A program made the translations under genes and the position numbers. A stretch of 64,000 bases of DNA. It comes from Streptomyces cyaneofuscatus. Its GTDB lineage: Bacteria > Actinomycetota > Actinomycetes > Streptomycetales > Streptomycetaceae. The stretch is from NCBI RefSeq assembly GCF_000718135.1, contig NZ_JOEM01000004.1, positions 124,001 through 188,000 on the forward strand. Direction: 5' to 3'. Below the pieces are notes generated by a model. That model saw nothing but the letters and a program-made list of their open reading frames with translations, had not been told where the DNA came from and searched no databases. Shown one piece after another: positions 54,473 through 63,100 of this stretch. Numbering within the stretch: position 1 is the stretch's first letter; every line of letters begins with the position of its first letter.

Positions 54473-56139
54473 CGGGACACTTTCCTCTTCAGCCGGGACA
54501 GCTTCCGCTTCGCCCCGGACAGCTTCCGCTTCAGCCCGGACAGCGTTCGGCGCAGCCGTGTGCCCAGGTCGGGCTTGGGTTCCCACAGCAGGGCGGTCGT
54601 GATCACGAGCCGCCCCTTCGCGTTCGGGTTGGCCGAGACCCGGTAGGGGGTGGTCCTCCCCCACCGGCGGGCCAGCGGCATCGGCAGGCCGTCGGTGCGG
54701 ACCGGGATCTCGTACGTGGTGCCCGCGACGTCGACGTAGACGCGTACGCCCCGCTTGGCGCGGATCCGGTCGACCGGGATGCGGGCGCTCAGCAGGGTGC
54801 CGGTGCCGTCGTCGGCGGGCTCCCGGGTGAACTCGCCGACCGCCTCCGGGCGCTCGGCGTCCTTGGGCAGCTTGCGGGCGCCGGGCTTGTCGGCGCTCTT
54901 CGGCAGGGCGCCCTGGGCGAGGGCGACGACGGCCGAGGAGGTGTCGCCGGTGACGCCGACGCGCACCTTCAGGGCGAGGGTGAGATCCTCCCCGTCCTGC
55001 TCCCAGGCGGCCGACAGCAGCTTCGTACCGTCCGCGAGCCGGCCGGCGACCGACTCCCGTGCCTCGTACCACCGGTCGTCGAGACCGATCGCGGCGTCCC
55101 GGAAGCCCGGGTAGGGCGCGAAGGCGCGGTCCCCTTCCAGCAGGAAGGGCGGAGCTCCGTGCTCCGCCTCGTCCACGATGGCGCGGGTGAGCTCCGCCAC
55201 GGCGCCGCGCCGGGCGAGGCCGAGGCGGACCCGTCTCTTCACACCGGTCGCGTCGCGCAGGGCGTCGGTGAAGTAGGTGTCCTGGAGGGCGGCCAGCCCC
55301 GCGCAGATCTCCTGCCGCGTTTCGAGGGGGAGCGCGGGAAAGTCGTCGAGCATGAGCTTGGACAGCTCCCACTCGAAGTGCCGCTTGAGGACGGCGTCGC
55401 GCCGGGGCCCGGCCGGGATGAGTCCGGCGGTGTGGTCCATGATGCGCGCCGTGCACCGGAGCCGGGCCAGGTGGTCCGCCCGGTAGGTGATGTTGCTCGC
55501 GTCGCCGCGCTTGACCGCGTAGTAGTACGTGTAGTCGGAGAGGACGGAGATCCTGCGGGCCCGGACGCACGCCTCGATGGTGAACGGCTGGTCGCTCCCG
55601 ACGGGCAGGTTCTCGGGGAAGCGCAGCTTGTGCTTCTCCACCAGCTCGCGGCGGAAGAGCTTGGTGTTGGCGAGCGTGAAGGGGAGCGCCGAGTCGTAGA
55701 GGCTGACGTCGGTCTGGTTGCCCGAGTACAGCTTCTGGTGGACGTAGCGCCCGTTGGTGCCGACCATCTTGCCGACGACCACGTCGGACTCGTTGGCGTC
55801 GGCGCAGGCGACCATGCGTTCCAGCGCCTCCTCACCGAGGTGGTCGTCGGACCCTATGAAGTAGACGTACCGGCCGGTGGCCAGCTCCAGGGCACGGTTG
55901 CTCGGGGCCGCGGGCCCGCCCGAATTGGGCTGGTGGACCACAGTGAAGACGTCCGGGTACTTCTCCGCGAAGCGGTCCAGTTCGCGGCCGCTGTCGTCGG
56001 TCGATCCGTCGTCGACCGCGACGACCTGCAGCCGGTCCTCGCCGATGGTCTGCGCCACCAGGGAGTTCAGGCATTCGGTGAGGTACGGCATGGTGTTGTA
56101 GACGGCGACGACCACCGTGACGTCGGGTGTTCCGGTCAT
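54469..56139 (-). CDS. Family 2 glycosyltransferase with basic repeat tail (uronate locus)
   Basis: 556 residues from ATG 56139, coupled by ATGA overlaps on both sides. GT-A core: DVTVVVAVYNTMPYLTECLNSL, VAVDDGSTDDSG, YFIGSDDHLGEEALERM. A C-terminal beta-rich domain follows, then an unusual amphipathic Leu/Lys/Arg tail (LSGLKRKLSGAKRKLSRLKRK) that may bind the membrane. Close paralogue of the GT2 in the teichoic-acid locus, but longer. Confidence 0.88.
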   Translation of the reverse strand: MTGTPDVTVVVAVYNTMPYLTECLNSLVAQTIGEDRLQVVAVDDGSTDDSGRELDRFAEKYPDVFTVVHQPNSGGPAAPSNRALELATGRYVYFIGSDDHLGEEALERMVACADANESDVVVGKMVGTNGRYVHQKLYSGNQTDVSLYDSALPFTLANTKLFRRELVEKHKLRFPENLPVGSDQPFTIEACVRARRISVLSDYTYYYAVKRGDASNITYRADHLARLRCTARIMDHTAGLIPAGPRRDAVLKRHFEWELSKLMLDDFPALPLETRQEICAGLAALQDTYFTDALRDATGVKRRVRLGLARRGAVAELTRAIVDEAEHGAPPFLLEGDRAFAPYPGFRDAAIGLDDRWYEARESVAGRLADGTKLLSAAWEQDGEDLTLALKVRVGVTGDTSSAVVALAQGALPKSADKPGARKLPKDAERPEAVGEFTREPADDGTGTLLSARIPVDRIRAKRGVRVYVDVAGTTYEIPVRTDGLPMPLARRWGRTTPYRVSANPNAKGRLVITTALLWEPKPDLGTRLRRTLSGLKRKLSGAKRKLSRLKRKVSR

Positions 56140-57716
56140 CTCGCCGTACCTCGCATCAGCCGGGTGTAGACCCCGTCGAGAACCTCGGCCTGGGCTTCCC
56201 AGGTCCATTCGTCCAGCCTGCCCTCGACCTCGTAGGCGGCGGTGTAGCGCTTGGGTGCGTCGAGCACGGCCCGGACGGCCCGGACGTAGTCGGTGACGTT
56301 CTCGGCCTCGAAGACCTCGCCCTGACCGGTCCGGCGGGTCATCTCGGCCATGGTCTTCACATCGCTGACCACCAGCGGCAGCCGGGCGTGCGAGTACTCG
56401 AAGAACTTGGTGATCAGGGCGATCTCGTGGTTCGGCCAGTGGTGGATCGGGATGACGCCGACATCGGCGGTCGACAGGAACGAGACGACCTGCCAGTGCG
56501 GCACGTACGGCATGGCGTGCACCCGGTCCTGGACGCCGAGTTCCTCGGCCCGCTTCATCAGCGTACGGATGTACGGCAGCTCGGGGTGGCTCGCCACGAA
56601 CGCGACATGGACGCCGGGCAGCTCGGGGAGCCCGTCCACCATGATGTCGAGGCCGCGCTGGCGGGCGGCGAGGCCGCTGTAGACGAGCAGCGGCACGTCC
56701 GGGCCGATGCCGCACAGGTCGCGCAGGTCGGGGACCGGCAGAGCGGTGAAGCGCGAGGCCTCGGCCGCCTCCGGCGCGTTGAGCACCACGTCCGGGCGCT
56801 CGGACAGCTTGTGGGTCTCCTTCAGGAGATCGGCGAGGCCGCCGGAGACGGTCACCACCGCGTCGGCGTACTTGGCGTGCTCCCGCTCGTACGCCACCAT
56901 CGCCGGCAGCTTCCGCTGGTTCACCCAGGAGCGCACTCCGGGCAGGTACTCATGGGCGTCCCAGACCAGGGAGACCGGCCGGCCGGCCGCGCGGGCGCGG
57001 AGCTTCGCGCGGGAGCCGACGCCGAGCATCCGGAAGTCGTTGGCGTGGATGATGTCCGGTTCCAGCGCGTCGATGACGGGGCCGTAACTCAGTTCGAAGT
57101 CCCAGACGCTCGGGTCGAGCCGCCGCCACGCGCGGTCCCCCATGGTCGTCAGCCAGAAGGCGGTGGTCGCCTTGTCGAGGGCCGCGGACCGGGTCCTGCG
57201 GATGCTGCGCAGCTTCCTGGTGTGCCGCGAGCGCAGCTTCACCCAGCGGCTGCTGGCCTTGGCCGCGCCCCGGCGCGCCGCCAGCCACACCTGGCCGCCG
57301 GCGGAGCCGAGCGGGGACCGGTCCTCGCCGGTCCTGAGCGCGGCGCCGCGGACCCGGAGGTCGGCCCGCCAGGCCTTGACCTGCTGCGTACGGAATTCGG
57401 CCACGCGTTCGGAGGGGTAGGCCAGGGGCCGCCGGATCGGAGCACCGCGCAGGTCCTGGGGACGGGTCGACATCTTGGCCTTGACCCCGAGGAGGCGGAC
57501 CTCGGCGTCACCGAGCTGCCAGGCCCGCACCTCCTCCTTGCCGGAGAACTTGCCCAGCAGGATGACGTCCCAGCCGGCCTCGGCCGCCGAGCTCGCCTGC
57601 TTCTGTACGCGGGAGTCGCCGTGCACGCTGTTGTCGACGAGCATGACGATACGACCGCGTGAACCCTTGCGGGGGATCGCGGTGAAGTCGGTGAAATCAG
57701 GAATGTCAGGTGCCAT
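56136..57716 (-). CDS. Glycosyltransferase family 4 type (long form)
   Basis: 526 residues from ATG 57716. GT-B: RGRIVMLVDNSVHGDSRVQKQA, then a ~120-residue Arg-rich insertion, DIIHANDFRML, VWDAHEYLPGVRSW, AVVTVSGGLADLL, LLVYSGLAARQRGLD and NHEIALITKFFEYSHARLPLV with the family Glu. Its start codon overlaps the end of the Gfo/Idh gene by 11 bases. Confidence 0.87.
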   Translation of the reverse strand: MAPDIPDFTDFTAIPRKGSRGRIVMLVDNSVHGDSRVQKQASSAAEAGWDVILLGKFSGKEEVRAWQLGDAEVRLLGVKAKMSTRPQDLRGAPIRRPLAYPSERVAEFRTQQVKAWRADLRVRGAALRTGEDRSPLGSAGGQVWLAARRGAAKASSRWVKLRSRHTRKLRSIRRTRSAALDKATTAFWLTTMGDRAWRRLDPSVWDFELSYGPVIDALEPDIIHANDFRMLGVGSRAKLRARAAGRPVSLVWDAHEYLPGVRSWVNQRKLPAMVAYEREHAKYADAVVTVSGGLADLLKETHKLSERPDVVLNAPEAAEASRFTALPVPDLRDLCGIGPDVPLLVYSGLAARQRGLDIMVDGLPELPGVHVAFVASHPELPYIRTLMKRAEELGVQDRVHAMPYVPHWQVVSFLSTADVGVIPIHHWPNHEIALITKFFEYSHARLPLVVSDVKTMAEMTRRTGQGEVFEAENVTDYVRAVRAVLDAPKRYTAAYEVEGRLDEWTWEAQAEVLDGVYTRLMRGTAR

Positions 57717-58725
57717 GTTCCGTCCGGTCCGGAGCCGTGAGAGTAACGGTGGTGCGGGTGGAGGCGGACTCCAGTACGGCTTCGGCCACCTCGACGGTGA
57801 GGAGACCCTGCCGCAGGGTGCAGACGTCGGCGGGTTCCCCCCGCACAGCGTCGCGGAAGAGTTCGTGCTCGACAAGGAGCGGCTCGCGCTTGGGGATGGC
57901 GTAGCGGATCATGTCGCCCTCGGATACCCCGCGGAAGGCGCGCAACGCCTCCCACTCCGTGGCGACCGCCGCGTTGGAGTGGAAGGTGAGGTCGGCGGTG
58001 AGGGTGTCGGCGATGAAGCAGCCGCGCTCCCCGGTGACCGAGGTGAACCGCTCCTTGAGCGGGCTCAGCCAGTTGACCAGGTGGTTGGCCATCGTGCCGT
58101 CGGAGAGCTGGCCGACGGCGGAGACCATGTCCTCGTGCGGGCGGCCCGACTTGGAGACGGTGTGGGCAGCGATCGAGGTGTACGCCTGGCCGGTGACCCA
58201 GCCCGTCAGGTCGATGTCGTGCGTGGCGAGGTCCTTGACCACGCCGACGTCGGCGATCCGGTGCGGGAAGGGGCCCTGGCGGCGGGTGACGACCTGGTAG
58301 ACGTCGCCCAGCTCACCGGCCTCCAGGCGGGCGCGGAGCGAGAGCAGGGCCGGGTTGCAGCGCTCGATGTGGCCGACGGCCGCGACCAGGTCGCGGGACT
58401 CGAAGGCCTCGACGAGGCGGCGGGCGCCCTCGACGGTGTCCGCGAGCGGCTTCTCGATCAGGGCGCAGACACCGGCGTCGGCGAGCTGGAGGCCGACCTT
58501 CTCGTGCAGGCCGGTGGGGCAGGCCACGACGGCGTAGTCGACACCGCGGGCGAGGAGCTCGTCGACGGTGGACAGGACGGGGGCGCCCTGCGCCCAGCCG
58601 TTCCGGTCGCCCGCCGGCTCGACGACACCGGCCAGCTCGACGCCCTCCAGGCCGGCGAGGATCCGGGCGTGGTTGCGGCCCATGGAGCCGAGGCCGATGA
58701 GCCCGGCCTTCAGTGCGGCGGTCAC
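57706..58725 (-). CDS. Gfo/Idh/MocA oxidoreductase (WbpB-like)
   Basis: 339 residues from GTG 58725, overlapping the aminotransferase stop as GTGA. AGLIGLGSMGRNHARIL binds NAD(H); VACPTGLHEKV and EKPLADTVEGARRL (the conserved EKP) are diagnostic, as is DLATHDIDLTGW. In the WbpABED pathway the Gfo/Idh enzyme oxidises C3 of UDP-GlcNAcA before transamination; adjacency to the DegT aminotransferase supports that role. Confidence 0.9.
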   Translation of the reverse strand: MTAALKAGLIGLGSMGRNHARILAGLEGVELAGVVEPAGDRNGWAQGAPVLSTVDELLARGVDYAVVACPTGLHEKVGLQLADAGVCALIEKPLADTVEGARRLVEAFESRDLVAAVGHIERCNPALLSLRARLEAGELGDVYQVVTRRQGPFPHRIADVGVVKDLATHDIDLTGWVTGQAYTSIAAHTVSKSGRPHEDMVSAVGQLSDGTMANHLVNWLSPLKERFTSVTGERGCFIADTLTADLTFHSNAAVATEWEALRAFRGVSEGDMIRYAIPKREPLLVEHELFRDAVRGEPADVCTLRQGLLTVEVAEAVLESASTRTTVTLTAPDRTEHGT

Positions 58726-59840
58726 AGGTTCTCCCCCAGGGAGTTGACGGCGGTCACGATGCGCTCCAGGTCGTTCCGGGTGAGCGAGGGGTGCACGGGC
58801 AGCGAGACGACCTCGGCCGCGGCCTTCTCGGTCTCCGGCAGCTCCCAGGTGCGGCCCGCCTTCTGGTCCGGCTCCCAGTACGGCTTGAGGCGGTGGATCG
58901 GCGTCGGGTAGTAGACCGCGTTGCCGACGCCCGCCTCGGTGAGCCCGGCCATCGCGGCGTCCCGGTCGCCCCGGATCCGCACGGTGTACTGGTGGTAGAC
59001 GTGCCGGGCGCCCTGCGCCACCGGCGGCGTGGTGACGGCCGGGGCGGTGATGTGGGCGTCGAGGTACGCGGCGTTGGCCCGGCGCTGCTCGGTCCACTCC
59101 TCGACCTTGGCGAGCTGGACGCGGCCGATCGCGGCGGAGACGTCGGTCATCCGCATGTTGGCGCCGACGATCTCGTTGGCGTACCGCTGCTCCATGCCCT
59201 GGTTGCGCAGGAGGCGCAGCGTACGGGCCAGTGCGGCGTCGGCCGTGGTGACCATGCCGCCTTCGAGGGCGTGCATGTTCTTGGTCGGGTAGAAGCTGAA
59301 GGTGCCGCCCGCGCCGAACGCGCCGACCGGGGTGCCGTTCAGCGCCGCCGCGTGGGCCTGGCAGGCGTCCTCGACGACGGCGATCTTGTGCTTGTCGGCG
59401 ATCGGCATGAGCTTGTCCATCGCGGCCGGGTGGCCGTAGAGGTGGACCGGCATGACCGCGGCGGTGCGGGGCGTGATCGCGGCCTCGACGGCCGCCGGGT
59501 CGAGACCGAAGCCGCCCGGCTCGATGTCGGCGAAGACCACGTCGGCGCCGGTCAGGCGGACCGCGTTGGCGGAGGCCGCGAAGGAGAACGAGGGGACGAT
59601 CACCTCGTCACCGGGGCCGATCCCCAGGGCCAGGAGCAGTAGTTGCAGGGCCGAGGTGCCCGAGTTGACGGCGATGCAGTGCCGCCCGTCGACCAGGCGC
59701 GAGAAGCCCTCCTCGAACGCCGCGACCTCGGGCCCCTGCACGACCCGGCCGCTGCGCAGTACGCGTACGGCGGCCTCGATCTCGTCTTCCCCGATGACCG
59801 GACGGGCAGCGGGAATCGGCTGCTCGTTGATGCTCGTCAT
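58722..59840 (-). CDS. DegT/DnrJ/EryC1 aminotransferase (WbpE-like)
   Basis: 372 residues from ATG 59840, chosen for its AAGGAGG. PLP-dependent sugar aminotransferase signatures: NSGTSALQLLLLALGIGPGDEVI, VEDACQAHAA, and the PLP lysine (~187) in SFYPTKNMHALEGGM. Expected to add the 3-amino group to the keto sugar made by the adjacent Gfo/Idh enzyme. First gene of the leftward operon, so the promoter should lie in 59841-60107. Confidence 0.92.
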   Translation of the reverse strand: MTSINEQPIPAARPVIGEDEIEAAVRVLRSGRVVQGPEVAAFEEGFSRLVDGRHCIAVNSGTSALQLLLLALGIGPGDEVIVPSFSFAASANAVRLTGADVVFADIEPGGFGLDPAAVEAAITPRTAAVMPVHLYGHPAAMDKLMPIADKHKIAVVEDACQAHAAALNGTPVGAFGAGGTFSFYPTKNMHALEGGMVTTADAALARTLRLLRNQGMEQRYANEIVGANMRMTDVSAAIGRVQLAKVEEWTEQRRANAAYLDAHITAPAVTTPPVAQGARHVYHQYTVRIRGDRDAAMAGLTEAGVGNAVYYPTPIHRLKPYWEPDQKAGRTWELPETEKAAAEVVSLPVHPSLTRNDLERIVTAVNSLGENL

Positions 59841-60107
59841 GGACGTCCTCCTTGAACACCGCAAGAGCTCGTTACCGGGCAGAATTCTGGGGTGCGGGAC
59901 GTCTTACGAGGCCGCGCGAAACGCCACCGGCACGATGCCGACGCCTCTGCCGGGGAATCCGATCCGGTCCGTGGGTCTCCGAACCGGTCACCAATTGTAG
60001 TTTCTGCGAAGAACTCTGACAGTCCAACAGCCGCCGTCACATTATCAGGGATTTCACAACCGATTTCGGGAACGTTAACTCCCCTTGCATCAGTTCTGGT
60101 ACAAAGC
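59841..60107 (-). promoter_or_regulatory. Upstream region of the uronate glycan operon
   Basis: About 270 bases with no gene, more AT-rich than the surroundings. TACAAT on the minus strand (59999-59994) is the best -10 candidate and would leave a ~145-base untranslated leader. I see no confident -35 or riboswitch. Confidence 0.45.
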
Positions 60108-60145
60108 CCGTGGCCCGCCCCCGAAAGTAACGGGACGGGCCACGG
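60108..60145 (-). terminator. Terminator after rne
   Basis: CCGTGGCCCG (60108-60117) pairs with CGGGCCACGG (60136-60145), 29 bases beyond the rne stop. Confidence 0.85.
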
Positions 60146-60173
60146 AAAATGAACAACCGATTGCCGGGAATCG

Positions 60174-63100
60174 TCAGCCGGCCGACGCCTCACCGTCGGT
60201 GGACGGCGCCGAGGCGGTCACGGAAGGCGACGACTGCTCGGCGGCGACGGTCTTCTTCGTCGTCTTCTTCGCGGCCGTCTTCGCCGTCGTCTTCTTCGCG
60301 GCGGTCTTCTTGGCGGCCGTCTTCTTGGCCACCGCCTTCTTCGCCGGAGCCTTCTTGGCGGCAGCCTTGCGGGCCGTCTTCTTCGCCACGGGCGCCTCGT
60401 CCGGCTCACCGGACGCGGGGGCCTCGGCGGCCTCGGCCTCCGGGGCCTCGGCGGCCTTCGGCTCGGGCGCCGACTCGACGACGAGGACCGCCGCCTCCTG
60501 GGAGCCCGTGGGCGAACCCGCCGGAGCGGTGACCTTACGGGTCACCCGGCGGCGGGCCCTCGGCGGCGCGGCCTCCTGGGGAGCCTCGGCCACGGGGGCC
60601 TGCTCCTGGACGGGGGCCGGGGCCTCGGCGGGCGCCTCGACGACCGGGTCCTCGACGGCGACCGGGTCCGTGGCCGGCTCGGCCGGCTGTACGGGCTCCG
60701 CCGGCTCGGCCTGCTTCGGCGAACCCGCCGGGGCGGTGGCCTTACGGGTGGCGCGACGACGCGTACGGCCCTGGGGCGCGGCCTCGGCCACCTCGGCGGC
60801 CTCCTGGGCGGCCGGGGCCTCCGGAGCCTTCGCCGGCTCGGGCGTGTCGAGGACCGGCTCGGCGACCGGCTCCACGACCTGCTCGGCGACCGGCTCCGCC
60901 TCGACGACGGGAGCGGGCGCCTCGGTCCTCGGGGCACCGGCCGGGGCCGACGCCTTGCGGGACGCCCGACGGCGGCCACGGCCACGCCCGGCGGCCGCCT
61001 CGGCCTCGGCCGGGCTGCTGTAGAACTCCTCGTCCGCGGCCGGCTCCAAGTCCGCCAGGGACACCGGGGCGGCGACCTCGGCGGCCAGCTCGGCCTCGGA
61101 CTCGGTCTCGACGGGCTCGGCCGCGTGGTCGTCGTGACCGTGCTCGTGGCCGTGGTCCTGCTCGTGACCGTGCTCGTGGTCCTGGCCCGCGCCGCCGCGG
61201 CGCTTCTTGGACTTCTTGGAACCGCCGCCGCCACCGACGGACGTCGGCTGCTCCATGTGGACGATCACACCGCGCCCGTTGCAGTGGACACAGGTCTCGG
61301 AGAAGGACTCCAGCAGACCCTGGCCCACCCGCTTACGGGTCATCTGGACCAGGCCGAGCGAGGTGACCTCGGCGACCTGGTGCTTGGTGCGGTCGCGGCC
61401 CAGGCACTCCAGCAGGCGCCGCAGGACGAGGTCCCGGTTGGACTCCAGCACCATGTCGATGAAGTCGACGACGACGATGCCGCCGAGGTCGCGCAGCCGC
61501 AGCTGGCGCACGATCTCCTCGGCCGCCTCCAGGTTGTTCCTGGTGACGGTCTCCTCCAGGTTGCCGCCCTGGCCGGTGAACTTGCCGGTGTTGACGTCGA
61601 CGACGACCATCGCCTCGGTCTTGTCGATCACCAGCGAACCGCCGCTGGGCAGGTAGACCTTGCGGTCCAGCGCCTTCATCAGCTGCTCGTCGATGCGGTA
61701 CGTCGCGAAGACGTCGACCTCGGACGTCCAGCGCGAGAGCCGCTCGGTGAGGTCGGGCGCCACGTGCGAGACGTACCCGTGGATGGTCTCCCACGCGTCG
61801 TCACCGCTGACGATGACCTTGGAGAAGTCCTCGTTGAAGATGTCGCGGACGACCCGGACGGTCATGTCCGGCTCGCCGTAGAGCAGCGTCGGCGCGTTGG
61901 AGCCGCTGGTGCCCTTCGCCTTCTTCTGGATCTCCTCCCACTGACCCTGGAGCCGCTCGACGTCACGGCGCAGCTCGTCCTCGCTCGCGCCCTCGGCAGC
62001 GGTGCGCACGATGACGCCCGCGTCCTCGGGGACGATCTTCTTGAGGATCGTCTTGAGGCGGGAGCGCTCGGTGTCGGGCAGCTTGCGGCTGATCCCGGTC
62101 ATCGAGCCCTCGGGCACGTAGACGAGGTAGCGGCCGGGCAGCGAGACCTGGCTGGTGAGGCGGGCGCCCTTGTGGCCGATCGGGTCCTTGGTCACCTGGA
62201 CCAGGACCGACTGGCCGGACTTGAGCGCGGTCTCGATGCGTCGCGGCCCGTGGGCCATGCCGAGCGCCTCGAAGTTGACCTCACCGGCGTACAGGACGGC
62301 GTTGCGGCCCTTGCCGATGTCGACGAACGCGGCCTCCATGGAGGGCAGCACGTTCTGGACCTTGCCCAGGTAGACGTTGCCGACGTAGCTGGTGGCCTGC
62401 TCCTTGTTGACGTAGTGCTCGACGAGCACGTTGTCCTCGAGGACGCCGATCTGGGTGCGCTCGCCGCTCTGGCGGACGACCATCACGCGCTCGACGGCCT
62501 CGCGGCGGGCGAGGAACTCCGCCTCGGTGATGATCGGGACGCGGCGGCGGCCCTGCTCGCGGCCCTCGCGGCGGCGCTGCTTCTTCGCCTCCATACGGGT
62601 CGAGCCCTTGATGGACTGGACCTCGTCGAAGCCGGTGCCCGGCTCGCGCTCGGCCTCCTTCTTGCGGGGTTCGCGGACCTTGACGACCGTACGCTCCGGG
62701 TCGTCGGTGCCGTTGTCGGCCTCGGCCCCGCCCTCACCGCTGCGGCGACGGCGGCGGCGACGGCGACGGCTGCTGCTCGAACCGGAGGCGGAGGAGTCGT
62801 GGTCGTCCTCCTCCTCGTCATCGGCTTCCTGGACCTGGGCCGGCGCCTGGTCGTCCTCGGCGCGGGACGGGGCGGGCGCCTCGTCGGCGTGCTGCTCGGC
62901 CTCGTCCGTGTCGTTGGCCTCGCCACGGCGGCGACGGCGGCCACCGCGACGGCGGCGGCGCGAGGGGCGGTCGCCGTACTCGTCGGTGTCCTCGCCCTCG
63001 TGCTCGTCCACCTCGGCCTCGGCCTCAGGGGCCTCCTCGGCGGGCGCCTCCACCGGGGCGGCGGTCTGCTCGGGCTGCTCGGCGGCCTCGCCACGGCGGC

